Assembly: GCA_951799445.1 (NCBI GenBank)
Contig: OX637295.1
Location: forward strand, 24,056,001-24,120,000
From: Pseudisothecium myosuroides
Lineage: Eukaryota > Streptophyta > Bryopsida > Hypnales > Lembophyllaceae
Reading direction: 5' to 3'
Length of the DNA stretch: 64,000 nt
Shown in pieces: positions 35,599-48,600 of the stretch (position 1 is the first letter of the stretch; each line of letters starts with the position of its first letter). The notes beneath the pieces are model-generated. The model ran no database searches, was not told the DNA's origin, and saw only the letters and a program-made list of their open reading frames with translations. A program made the translations under genes and the position numbers.

Positions 35599-37094
35599 TT
35601 ATGTAACTCGGGGGGACACTCCTTGTGTATTTGGGGAACCCACGTGCGGCGGTGGGGTATTTTTTGGGGGGCTATTTACCTCCTAGAAAGCATTTAAAGG
35701 ACCCCTATTATTACATAAAGCAAAAAAATTATCCATATTATCATATCTATCATTACTTATAATATGTAGGTCAAAGAAATATATTAGAGGCTATTTTCTT
35801 TGTAAGGAAAAAAACTAACTAAAAAATAATGAAAATACAAGTGACTAACAAATACCTTATAGAAAAAAGGATTGAAGTTATAACAATGCATGAATACAAA
35901 TACAACATGAATACATGCATGAATGAGAATCAAAAACAAGACATTAGGGTTGAAAAAGTATTGAAGAGATTTTAGGGATAAAATGTGTTTAAAAACATAG
36001 ACATGAAGTTCATTTGTGAACTTTGACCACAAATATATGCCTCATATAAAAAAATTACATAAAAAATACGCCATTCTAATGCCCTCCACCACATGTGAGA
36101 AAACAAAATCAAGCTCTAAGGTAGGTGGCTCCAATTCCGACCCTCTTCTTCAGACTGTCCTATAGGTACTTGTAGAATGGATGCAAGGTGATCTTTAAAT
36201 GGACCTCTTTGGTCCCTTAATGAATTCAAGAAAATTTATTTTTTTAATTGCAAGAACCAATCATTGTCTTTGGTTTCCGCACATCTCTTTACAAGTCACA
36301 AGAGGACAAATTTTGGGACACCTATGGTCACAAATAGGTACCTATGACCTGAATCTTTAAAAATTCATTAGTAATTCAAAAAAGCTTAGAAAAATATGAA
36401 ACCACTTGTGTTGTGTTCCAAATCTATTTTTCTTTCTCTGAAAAATGAACTAAAAATTATTTTGTCCATGGAAACTTGCGAAAAAGGCGGATCAGCCCTT
36501 AAAGAGTCGCTTTATGCACCTCCTACCTTATGACATGGTGCTACCCAAACTTCAGAGAGGTCGTTTGAAGCACGAACTCCTGCACCCAACCAGATTGCAA
36601 ACATCGATGGAGTCAGATCATTAAATCTGCCATTTCATCCACAATACTTCAAAATCAAAAATCATGAAGTCCAGTGCCATCATTAGGACAAGTTACAGTA
36701 TGCTGTAAAGATATGATTAAAGATATGACAAAGATATGATTAAAGATATGACTTAAAGATACACTATACATGAGCTGTAGATACACTGTAGATACACCAT
36801 AATACTTGTATTTTGAGCTGTATATAACTAGTACTATAAGTAAATATTAATTGAACCTACTAAACTTAACTCCTAGGATCCCATTCTTTTGCCCCTAATT
36901 TATATCTACCTAAATTTTAATGGACCATATTTTCCGTTTCCCTATATTACTTATAAAGGGCATGCCACTTTTAATGTCTCCTAATTTATATGTAAATTTC
37001 TTATAAATTTTACCCAAGATTATTTAAATGTACCCTATATTCCGCCGCACGTGGGTTATTAAAAAACGGGAAGTGTCCCCCCCGAGTTATGTAA
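35599..37094. mobile_element. hAT-like element with 8-base duplication TTATGTAA
   Basis: The TTATGTAA duplication is at 35599-35606 and 37087-37094. Ends are ctcggggggacact and agtgtcccccccgag. A 14-base subterminal inverted repeat, cccacgtgcggcgg, lies at about 35639-35652 and 37042-37055. An 8-base duplication is the hAT signature; no transposase remains. The 1.48 kb body includes a nested TAAGGTAG MITE. Confidence 0.85.
36117..36530. mobile_element. TAAGGTAG-type MITE nested in a hAT-like element
   Basis: Ends are taaggtaggtggctcc and gcacctcctacctta, with TA borders. It lies wholly inside 35607-37086 and so inserted later. Confidence 0.8.
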
Positions 37095-38970
37095 ACATTG
37101 TGTATTGTTTTGAGGAATAATCTTAAATTTTTTGTATACTTGTTGTTTCAATGAATATTGTTTCCATACCAAAAGACTAAATTAAAGATGAACTTTTTAA
37201 TCTATGATAGATATTTTATTGACATTTTATGATTATATTGGATGTATTTATTTTATTTATTTACAAATATTATTTAAAGTCTTACATATCTAAATCTTTA
37301 AAATGTTTGAATGATGGAAGTTATATAATACTATCATCATGAAATTTGCTAAATTTTCCTATGAATCTTAGAGAGAATTATTGCTTGTTTGGAAAAACCT
37401 GCATTATTAAAGGAATACCTACATTTGATTGAACAAGCATGCATGACAAAAAAATTTACCAATCATATGTAGAGGAACAAACATTAGGAAAAGTTTGAGG
37501 CTAGCAGAAGGCCATTTGACTACTTGCAATAGACAGTGTGGTAATAGGGAAAAAAAATTATTTTATTTTATTTTATTTTTGAGCCCATGTGATCGCCAAT
37601 AGTACCACGTTAGACTTGCAATTTAAAAAAAAAAAAAAAAACAATATTCCCTATAATGCTGTAATTACACTACAATTGAAAGTCAAATGGCCTTGTGCAG
37701 GGTTTCAATTTTTTGTAATGTATACATAATTGGGACGAAATTAGATGGTTGTTCATAAGGGCTTTTACTTTGTTTTGTAGGCCATAGTATGAGCCAAATT
37801 TGTCTATAGAGTAATAAAAAAAATGACATTGAAACCTATTTAGAATTATTTTGTAAGTATTGTTACTTAGTTGACATTTATTGGAGTAAATTGTAAACCG
37901 TCAACCCACAAAGTGGTCAATATATGGGACAAATTCACTTAGTCTAATTTAGAATAACTACTTTAACCATCTTTTATCATCTACTTTTTTCTTGGTCTTT
38001 AAATTGCCATGTCTTTTAGTTTAGTTTCTGCCTTTTGCAAGAGAAATTTTGAAAGAAATATTGAATCTTCTCCAAAGAGTTGAAGCTTTAAGCCTCACAT
38101 GACAAATTCAATGACATGCAATAAAAGTTTCATTTCTTAGAGGCCTTATTTTCTAGTGCTAAATTAAAATCCAAAATTATAATTTAATATTTTTTAATTC
38201 AAATTTGCATTAAAAAAAAACATCCATATATACAGTTTTTGATGATAAAATCCAATTTTAATCCAAAAAAAATTCTTTGCATTTTGAGCTCAAAAATTGT
38301 ATAAGGTTATCACATTTGGGTAAGAATTTTTGATGGAAAAAATGAAACTACATTTTTTTACTATAAAATCTCAAAGTTTCCTTTATGCAAAAGGGCTACA
38401 AAAATAATTTTAAACTTTGTTTTTTACCATTTGTAAGATTAGAACGCTCAAATTAGAAAGTCTTATTTGTTAGCAAAATGGTGATGAGAATACTTCAACC
38501 ACGGTTGCTATTATATGAGCCTAGAATCATGAGCACATAAGTATAGGAATCCATATATCTATGTTATAGGTGTCTATATTATAAAAACCTTCCATAATTA
38601 CAATATACCTCTGTTATAAATCATGCCTATATTAAATACCTATATTATAGGTGTTTATACTATAAATTCCTTCAATGGTTGTAGAGTATCTACTTATACA
38701 TATGCTCAAGGCTTGTAGGCTTGTGCATTCCATGCTTCCATGATAGCGTTGTTGTATTTCAATTTAAAGGATGCGGAATTTACATTTTAATATTTTTGTA
38801 TAATTTATATGCTTATATTGAAAACCAACCTACCCAAATTTAGACCTTGAATCCACTTTGGGTGGGTCAGATTGAGAACAAATCACCTTTTATCTTTTAT
38901 ATATGAGGTCTTGGAAAAAAATCTAGGTATCCTAGAATAAATAACTTCCTCAATTTTTTTGAAGTTTACA
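37095..38970. other. AT-rich DNA, no gene; local duplication at 38.55-38.70 kb
   Basis: The phrase ttataggtgtctatattata near 38,570 recurs as ttataggtgtttatactata near 38,650. An ATTTT-repeat run lies at about 37,558-37,580. Nothing else is recognised. Confidence 0.4.
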
Positions 38971-39400
38971 TTAATCCCCAAAGTCCCATCATTAAGCCAT
39001 AATTTTGTTGAAAATCACTCTAGATTGCCATTTCTAGTGCATAGAGACAAGAAAATTAAAAGAAACTTTTTCTTGGAATTGGACCATAAGGTCTTGCACT
39101 TTATTTGTAGAAAATGATATAATAAAAATTTCTTAAAGTTTGGCCATATATGATACAAGATATCAGCATTTGAAGTCAAAGAAAAAGTCTTCATAGGATC
39201 CTATGTGAGAATTCAATGACTTTGATTGTTGTTTGTGGGAAATTTTTGTACTACAATAGATTTTGAATTTTAAAATCTTCTATTCTCAAAATTATGCTAG
39301 GCATATTTTTACAAATTTTCATAGGGTATCAAACATGTGAAATACATTCCAAAGAATTTTGCAATGTAAAAATGTGCAAAGAACTAAAAGTACACTAGCT
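38971..39400. mobile_element. T4 element, left part only recognisable
   Basis: The left end is ttaatccccaaagtcccatc, with the A-end phrase agattgccatttctagtgc at about 39025-39045. The right end was not found, so the end coordinate is a guess at where similarity fades. Confidence 0.5.
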
Positions 39401-40892
39401 TTTTTTTACAAACATGTTTATCACCTAATATTTTTAAAAACCAAGAATCTTAACAAATAATGGAAAAATTTAATCATTCTTCTCAAACACAAAAAATAAA
39501 ATATTTGAAACCCAATCCTCTAATTTCTATACAAATTAGAAGGCTAATGCAAATATCCAAGTGCCAAAGACATTAGATGATGGATCCCATTACTTTCCAC
39601 TTTCATTTTCATTATGCTTACCTTTAGTTTCCAAGTACAATTCTCACAAGGAACATCTCATTTGTCCTTGTTCCCAGCTTTTCCATTATACTTCATTCTT
39701 TATGTTTTTATATGTTCATCATGTTCTCACATTGCTCTTGCCATTCCAAAACCGTTGCAATAGTTTTTGGAGGCTTTATATTTTCTCAAATTTTGGAATT
39801 AGGAGGCATGTTTTTGAAGACAAATACTATTAGAAGTGCATTTTGAAGACCTTTTGTACTTGACTATCGTGATCAGCATTTCATGCCAAATATTTAATTC
39901 AATTTTGAAAATCAAATTTATCGAATATTCCTTTAAAATCCTTATTTTTCCCCCCTCTCTCTATTTTAATTTGAAAAATTAATTTTCCTAAAATTCCAGC
40001 ATTCATTTTTTTCCCATTATTTTTTGCCAACCCTGATAGCCAAGTATGGTAAACATGTCAAACTTAAAGAATTTTTTTTCTTACTATGTGCACTTAGAGA
40101 TTCTATATCAATATTGTTTGATGTGTAAGTCTCTTGCCAACTCATTAAACCATAGAAATGTCAATGGAACAAGTAGCAATTTCAAGGCTTTACATGCCAC
40201 CATCCTCGCAACTTCTTCCTTATCTTATTTTGAAAATTCACTAATGTATAATTTCTATTTTTAGCACTTGAATTTGGATATGATTGGATAAATTTATGAC
40301 CTTATAAATTTGGTCTATTATGAACATCAATTTTTTAATTTTTTATATTGTAGAGCATATATATAAATATGAAAAATACACATCCATTGATCTATATATA
40401 TAAGCATCCATAAAAATCCATCATGTGAATGGTAGATAGCTTCTTTGTATATCCAACAATGTTCATATCTCATCACCAAGAGCTTCAAAATGGATGAAAA
40501 TTGAGAATGATTGCTATACATATATAGCACTCAACATTAAGGGATATATGCAACTCTTAAAATATGCCTTAGTTTTTTTCAAAACCCCACATGCCTAAGG
40601 TATCTTCATCTAAAACAATCACTATATTCCAAACCAACAATTCTAAATACAATTTGGAAATAATATCATATCACAATGTTAGCAAATAAAAGCGAAAATA
40701 AATGAAATTGGTTTGAGAATTTTTAGAGTTTGTATGGATATACTACAAATTTTCAAAGTTGAAGTTATAGGAACACCTATTATTGATACTAAACTACCCT
40801 TAATTTGACATCCTTGAAATGCAAAATGCTTCAATTCTCATTGGTTGCTTTAAATAGCTCTTATAATTCCATTGTTCACTTTTGAAAACTAG
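39401..40892. other. AT-rich DNA, no gene recognised
   Basis: Short frames of up to 90 codons (39561-39833 plus) have plant-intergenic composition and no domain. The right end of the T4 element starting at 38971 should lie here but was not found. Confidence 0.35.
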
Positions 40893-42068
40893 TATTCCCT
40901 TTGTCCCGAAATAAATCCGAGGTTTTTTAGAAATGGCTAGACTATTGTATGAGTTGCTCCTAATTTCAAGGGATTGCGTAGTTACTATAGCTTCTAGTCA
41001 ACTCCACTAGTTGTGAAAGAATGGAAGCTCGGGGGGGGGGCACCTAGTATTTTACTACAAACCACGTGCGAACAAATGGTTTCTAATGAACTATAATTTC
41101 AACTTAAAATTTTGAGGGTTGCTTAATAATGACTATAGGTTTCTATTGCCAAAATTTCAAACTAAAATAATAGTTGAAATGATTTGTACAAGAGGTTGAA
41201 AATGGCCTAAAACGGCATGTTTTTCAACTCAAATATTTATAGAGATCACATTTAGATGACCATTGCATCAATACTCAACTCAAAATGAACCTTCAATAGA
41301 GAGCTATTTTTAGGAATTTTTTGTTCATTTTTTAGACAATTTTTTAGGATATAATATAGGGGTGTGAAAGTTATTTTTCATTTGTACAGTGTATCTAATT
41401 ACTTCAAAAATTTGTAACTAATTATCATTAACAAATAAAAATATCAATAATTCAAAACATAAACTTTTGAAGTAGGAAAATCTAGTCATATTTTTTTAAT
41501 TTCATTTTATTTAAATTTTAGGATATAATATAGGGGGTCCAAAGTTTTGTTCGCACGTGTTTTCTAATGGACACTCTAAGTGACCCCCCCGAGAATGGAA
41601 GTCAATAGTGAAGCGGCACATGTTGAAAACAAGTGATGGAATTGACAAATTTCCTCCCTTTTTGGAATTGCTCCAGTGCTATTAATTTGGATCATTTTTG
41701 GTCCAACCAACGTTGGTGCAGTGAAGTCCAATGATGTTCTCTGTAATCAATTCCGATAATGTCCTGTGATAGTCAACTCCAAAAAATTCTCAACAAGAAT
41801 TTTGTTAGTAGTAGTTGCTATATAGTTGTGAGTTGAATTTATCACATTTGATTGGTTAGAGGTTATGTTTTGATTTCCTTTGCAGGGATCAAATTGCTAT
41901 ATTTAGTCTTTGGAGCGTGGAATCTATAGATTTTTTTGCTTCCGTTGAAGTGTTTGAATTAGATTTAGTTGTCTATTATATTGTGGAGAGTTGATTTCTT
42001 GACAATTTGAATGTAATTTGGGACAAGTATATTTGGGAACCCCGGATTAATTTGGGACAAAGGGAGTA
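40893..42068. mobile_element. Stowaway-like (Tc1/mariner) element, interrupted by a hAT-like MITE
   Basis: TA borders are at 40893-40894 and 42067-42068. Ends are ttccctttgtcccgaaataa and tttgggacaaagggag, close to the Stowaway consensus CTCCCTCCGTCCC. Without the nested insertion it is about 600 bases, longer than most Stowaway MITEs. No transposase frame is seen. Confidence 0.8.
41020..41601. mobile_element. hAT-like MITE with 8-base duplication AATGGAAG
   Basis: AATGGAAG lies at 41020-41027 and 41594-41601. Ends are ctcgggggggg and cccccccgag, with subterminal ccacgtgcgaac and gttcgcacgtg. It belongs to the family at 35.6 kb but is only 566 bases long, and it is nested in the Stowaway-like element around it. 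Confidence 0.87.
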
Positions 42069-42377
42069 TTACGTGACCAAAGGCTTTGTCATATTTGGAT
42101 CAATTCTATTATAGTTGGTAGTGGTGTGCTTGTGTTGTAAAAAGGTAAAGATACCTTAGTAAATTTATGTAGGACACTTTCACTATTGAATCTTAGCTAC
42201 AATAGTTAATAGAGAAACTAGTATTTAATACAATTCCAGTACCCAATTATAGTAGAATTGACCCTATTAATGTGTGAATTGGGATTTTGCCTTGGGGTCG
42301 ATTCTAAACTACTTCTTATGAAGAAGGACGTGATTTTCTTAATTCTTTTCATGTAAAGTGATTTGTACATTACATTA

Positions 42378-43342
42378 TTAATCCCTCAAAGCCCAGGGCC
42401 TTCTTGGGTTCAAAAACGTCATTGCTTTTGAATTGTTATAGATTTAAATGTCACTATGTTAAGGAGATCTCAACCGTACAATCTTGAAGTGTATATGTTG
42501 TAGATGATGTGAATCAAATTTGGAGTCATTTGGCGACATAGATTACAAGATTATAATGTTTTAGTGTTGAAAAGGAATGTTGAGATTTTCCTAGCAACAC
42601 ATTTGGAGGTGAAATTTGATTTTTAAATCTACTTAGATGAAAAAACTTGAAACTATAAAGTGTTTAAAAACAAACACATTGGTAAAAGAAAATGTCATTC
42701 AATAGACTCATTGTGGTTGCAAAATGGCTTTGAAATGTGAAAATACAGCAAAAAAAAAGTTGAAAAAACACTTCTAAGACTAAACCTCCTACTAAAATGT
42801 GTCTCAATCACTCATAACTTCTTCGATTGATACAAAATTTTATCCACACAAACTAGACCAATATGCACAAATTTTCCAAAAAAATATTGGAAACGGACAC
42901 TGTATGAAGAAGAAACAAGTTGCCAAAGTTCATTGTAATCCAAAAATGTCAGGATTTTGAACTTCAAATTGCTCGCAAACATTCAAAAAAACTTAGATTG
43001 ACATGAAAACTTTACCACAATAACTAGATTTCAAGGGGTACATAATCCAACAAATCGGTTATTGAAGACAAACATTGGATGAAGGAGATACAAGCCCCCA
43101 AAGTTGCAGCCATCAAATGTAGTTTGGTGAATTCAAATTGAACCTGTGAACTTTGATTGGCTTCTAAAAAATCAGTACATTTTGGATTGATCTGAAAATT
43201 TTATAATACAAACTAGAAGAGAGAACGCAATTTCACAACAAATTTTATTAAATTTGGACATCGGATGCAAAAGTTACAACATTTGAATTGAAGTTGAAAC
43301 TATGTGAGGTACTTTTGGTCCCTTAGGGTAGTAAGGGGTTAA
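42378..43342. mobile_element. T4-end element with a divergent interior (965 bases)
   Basis: The left end is ttaatccctcaaagcccagg. The right end is gtcccttagggtagtaaggg followed by gttaa. Both borders are TTAA. The interior contains repeated phrases of the type gatctgaaaattttataatac and does not align well with the standard copies. Confidence 0.6.
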
Positions 43343-45637
43343 ACAACGTTAGGGATTCCTTTAGTTACCCCGAATCCAAAGATTGTTCCAACAAATTCAT
43401 TGGAAGAGTGCTTGACAATCATTGAAGAATGGAAAGTTGCACCTTATCAAACACTCCAAACTAGCTTGAAGTCATAGTAGAAAGTATATTGGTAGTGGAA
43501 TGTACCTTCCACCTATGGGAGGCTCAAGAGGGAGTTAAGCAATGTTATGTACTCCCAATACTTTAGTCTTCACATTGCTTCTATATTTGAGGATATACAA
43601 CCAATAAAAGACATACATCTATCATTCAAACTCACAAACACATGTTCTTGCTGGCTAATGGTAAAATATATAAGGTAATAGGTCTAAAAATCGATCTTTT
43701 ACCAAGTAAATCAAAATTGGAGTTGGTTGGTGCAAAGGATAAATTTTTCATAGTGAATTTTCTAAATTTATTTGCCTTAAAGTAAATTTGATGTTTCAAT
43801 TGTTCATGGGATTTACCAAATTGATAGAACTTAAATCACTGGACTTATGACACTTCTTAATCACAAGAGCCGATCGCCTTTTGAGTCTAATCGAACTTGA
43901 ATTCTAAAGCCTAATTGCATTGAGTCCCACATTCTGGTCGCAGTGGATTCTAATTCTAATTGCAATGACTCTCAAACTCCAATTGTAGTGACTGTAATTG
44001 TAGTTCCTTCACTGGACCTGATTGAATAAGAATCACAAACTCTGGTTGTAGAGAAAGGATCAAATAATGTTGACTTGAGGTCATCAAAATTTACTGAAGG
44101 AATTGATTGAAGTTGACTAAACTCATCGGTACTGAATGGAGAGGACCTCATTGAAGTAAAATTCACAAAAATTAGTAGTAAAACAACCAAAATTCATTGC
44201 ACTGAAGCCAGTTGAAGATAACAAGGAAATTGTTAATTTTGTCACATTTTTTGAACATGATCTTGGCTTTTGGGGCTAACTAAAAGCTACAAGAACTATG
44301 CATTCCCATACAAATAGGAGCAACTTATGCATTAATCAAGCATTTTCCAAGAAACCACAGATTTATTTTGAGATATAAATAATTATTTATAATATTTTGA
44401 GATATTTATTTATGGGCCAAAATGCATCCCCATGTTTTTAAGTGGCACACAACATGGGTTTGCGAAGTATCCCTCACTAATTGAAAATGGCAAATTACCA
44501 TATTTCTATTAATTGAAAACAAACATTTATGGCTTCTCATTTGTTTACAATTTTTCCCATTTCTATTTTTATCCACCTCAATTTGTCCCCCACAACTTCC
44601 CATTCTGTGTGGATACCATGTCGAGACAAGTACCGAACTTCTGCATATCAATTCTTCACTTCTGTATTATCCATACGACACCCTTTTAAGTTCTGTATTA
44701 ACCATACTACAGAGGCGATCTGAAGAGCCTGGTCTAAGGACCTGTTACCTTACAGCAAACTTCACTGCAAGCTGCAAGGTGATGGACGTGTAGAGAACAG
44801 AAAAGTTCAGCACAATCATGCTTTTCCTCAACAGTTACTTAGTCACAGGAATGACAGCACTACTCAATAACTCTGTAGTCATATATCAAGCAAAGCTAAC
44901 CTATGAGCAGAGTACTAGAGATTCATCTGGATGGTGTGAGATTGCACATCACGTCAATGTAACCACACACCTAGAAGCCATAACATAGCTAAGCCAACAT
45001 CTCGAGCAACACGAAGGTGTTATTCACAGTGCCAAAACTCCAGTTGGGCTGAAAAATACAAAGTTTCACAAAATCGAGTATCTCACCAATTAACTAGCAT
45101 CATGCTGGTGAACGGGTGCTTGCTAGAAGCAAGTTCTATCCACACTCTGAAAGATTCCTCTTTAAATAAAGCACAAAAAGGGCGTACAAGACAAGACGCA
45201 TGAAAGCTGCACCTCAACCAAACCTACTGCCACGAAAATATCTGAACCTGGAAGCTGTTGTAGCTCACAAGCAAAGAAGGTGAGTTCCGCCAAGCGCCCT
45301 TCAAGAACCTCTCGGAAACAGGCCAGAAGACTCTGAGGGAATAGCATGAGGCCTGATAGCAGTCTCAATGTCTATACGGACTAAAGTTACGAGTACAAGT
45401 GTAAGCATGATGATACCCCCTCACTCCTTCCCCCCAATTACAAGCACTGACTGTTGGCAAAGCCCTCAAATGAACTACTTCCTATTGACAAACCTCCGTA
45501 ACCTTCCAGTTTCAATACAAAGTTGAATTTACAAACCTGCTACTTCTGAAACCAAGGCACATAATCTCTACACTAAACGCTTGATGGGGACACATACTAT
45601 GTCCAAGCGGAAGGTCCCGTCCATCACCGAGGCCAGA
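43343..45637 (-). other. 3' flank of PDS5 and unassigned DNA
   Basis: No gene is recognised. The part next to the stop codon (about 44,700-45,637) has the more balanced composition of the gene and probably includes the 3' untranslated region. Candidate minus-strand AATAAA signals appear only at about 44,355-44,410, so the poly(A) site is uncertain. The last exon's stop is preceded by GTGAGT, a possible donor, so an extra 3' exon cannot be excluded. Positions 43,900-44,060 are locally repetitive, with aattgcaatgactct-like phrases. Confidence 0.4.
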
Positions 45638-48600
45638 TCATTTACTCACTGGCACGCTCCGACTTGACTTCCGGGTTCTCCAGTTATCCTGCCAGTCTCA
45701 AGCAAGACCCAGTGACTAGAGGAAGCAAGAACTCACTTAGCGAAATCAGGATATCACATCCTCTCATAAGTACCAAGAATATGAGAACGAAGAACAAACA
45801 TACAAATTAAGCAGTCAAAATGTTGAACCAATTATCTTCATTCGACATGGACAGAATAACCGACTTACCAAGGGCTCGTCATCTTCCGCATTTCCAAGAA
45901 CTTTTTCCTTAGCAGGTTGGTTTTCTGACATCTCTTTGGCACTTTCAGTTCCTGAATCTTTGGATGTGCTCATAGCTTTCTCAGCCTTCCTTTGCTTCCC
46001 ACCTGAAGCTGCTTCCCAGTAGTACTTGAGAGTAAGACTATGATCACCATTTCTTTATCTAAAAAAATTATAAGCTGTACACAATCCAATTGTTCACAAT
46101 CTCTTGACGTCTGCTGGACTTTCGTCCATCAGTAAAAACGAGATAACATAAAGATTTCGACTAAGGGTAAAACAGAGACCAGTGAAATGGCATAAATGCA
46201 TATCAAAAGTTCTAATGAATACCTTTCCCTGCTGAGGATGTTCTCTGCTTCTTAGCTGCAGGTTCATCCACTTCATCGAACTCATATGCACTGGCTGCCT
46301 GTTCTTTGGCTGAAATAGATTTTGATGCTTTCGGAGTTTTCACTGCCTTCGGTGTACTTGTTGGCTTTGCTGACTTAGATGACGCAACTTCTTTTCTGTA
46401 AAATGACAGCTGCTTGGAATGAGTCCGTCACCAAGAACAGTATTAAATCACTAAACATAAACTCAAACGAGAATACCCTAGGCATAGTAGGTGTACATAT
46501 CATCTGCGGTTTATCCGACCGACGTAGATCCGAATAGAAAGGACAATAAAATTGTACCGTGGACACAAAGCAGAGTGCGCGCTCTATAAAATAACGCAAC
46601 AATTAAGCAGGAGTGGAAAGAATAATTACGATGTGTCAGATGGTTTTCCTGACTCGTCCTTCTGTGATGGCAGCGTCCTGCTAGTCACCTTTAACTTCTT
46701 TGGCTCCGGGCTGGCAAGAAAATTATACATTCTTAGTGGCTGAGCCTGAGCACTTACACTCGAAATGGTCGGAAGTTAAATTACTGAAATGCGACTTCTG
46801 AACAACTTAATCTAGCATCCAAGTTTTGCAGTCCGTTACAACTCACGAATCTGGCGGAAGAATCGCCAGATAGACATAACTGCGGTTCATCCACCCGAGC
46901 ATGTGCACTCCACATACTACTGCAGTATAAGGCAATTATGAATGCTTTAAGAATACAACATCAAACAGGGATGAGAGGCAAAGGGCATACTATTTTGTCC
47001 CTGAGAGTGTTGTCGTAGCAGCAGTCGGTGTCTGCAATAACCAGAGTGGGTGTTAAAATGGAAGGTTTTCCTGAGACAGATCGCAAGACATATATATATG
47101 GCATGAAAATTATGCATTCAGCAAACATTTAATGAGATATTGAAATAAATAGTTTTGATACCTTCTCCTTTTTTGCAGATGTCTTGCCCTGTTTGCTAGT
47201 AAGCTCCCAACGTTCCTTTACTAAATTGAGAACTTCTTGTTCTCCATCTTCATACAAGATCTATCAGAATGTGCATCAAAGTCAGACTGGTAAGAGAAGA
47301 CCCCAGTATCAAACCTTTTAAATACAGAAAATCAGAGATACAAATCCAATAATTGACAGACCTCGTAAGCTCGAGGGCTCATATAATAACACCCCCCTAC
47401 GTCTACCAAACACGCTAAAAGTACATTTACATGTCTGCACATGTAATACCTTGTGCTTTTTCTTCTTGGAATCATATTCCACAACCTCCCCTTTGTAGAA
47501 CCTGCTCACACCCCAATATCAGCTCAGCCGTAGGTAAAAAATTGGTCATTCTACGCTACAGAATAACAAAGATTCAAGATTAACATGAACTGAAAAATTA
47601 AAAGAAAGTTATGTGTAAGATCCTCACAGCAAGAGAATGAGGCAAATCGAGTTTTAACATCGAATTTGCCACACCTAATCATCTTGCAGCTGGAAAGAAA
47701 AATTAGCCAAGCTCAAGTGCGAAGCTTCTTTTTAATGATTTCAAGACTTCTCCATCAAATCAAATCTAGGTACTCACTTCTTATCCAACGGCCACCAGAC
47801 TTTGATACCACAGCCCACAAGGGCCTCATCTCCACCTCTTTCGCCTTCATTCTTCCAGGCTGGGCTTTTTTCAACAGCGCTTGCTTTTTTGGCAGATTTT
47901 TCAGGAGTAGAAACAGTTGCCGCCTGCCAGGAACAAACAATCCAAAAAAGTCGTTCAAAATTCGCTTAATCCAACATTAAGCCACAACCTACTGGCACTT
48001 GTGTCATTCCTTACAGAAAAATAGACACAAGCATCTCATTAGATCCTATCCATCTCATTAGGATCGGATCCGCTGAGATTTTGGCAACGTTACCAAGCTT
48101 CTCAAAAGAAAAGAAATTCATAATACCACATACCTTCTCTTTCTTTTGTGCACTTTTCTCCCGTACATCTTCCTCGGGTTTCGATTTGGTTCGCCCAGAC
48201 TTTCTCTTGCCAGAATCAGTTAAGGTGCGTTGATCACTAGTAACTGGCTTTCCTTTCTTGGCTGAAGTAGTAGGAGTCGTGTCTGACGACGGCCCTGCCA
48301 TTTCATCCCCACTCGTTCCATCATCCTTCTTTCCAGAAGCCTTGGGCCGACCACGCTTGCGCTTCGCAGGAGTCATCTCGTCCACCTCCTCCTCAGGTTC
48401 TTTGTCCAATTCAGGCTTCTTTCCTGCTTTCTTTCCAGATTCATTTTTGTCTACCGACTTTCTACCACCTCGTGAAGGTCCTTTTATTATAACGCCTGTT
48501 CCAGTAGATGTAGCAGTTCTTGCTGGTTTATTATGGTTAAATTTTCCCTTTTTAGGGGTGGGCTCGCCTTGCTCTAACTCCACTGCTGCATCTGAAACAG

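Noticed and set aside
40893..42068. Treating 41.0-41.6 kb as part of the Stowaway-like element
   Set aside because: It has its own 8-base duplication and CTCGGGG ends, so it is a separate later insertion.
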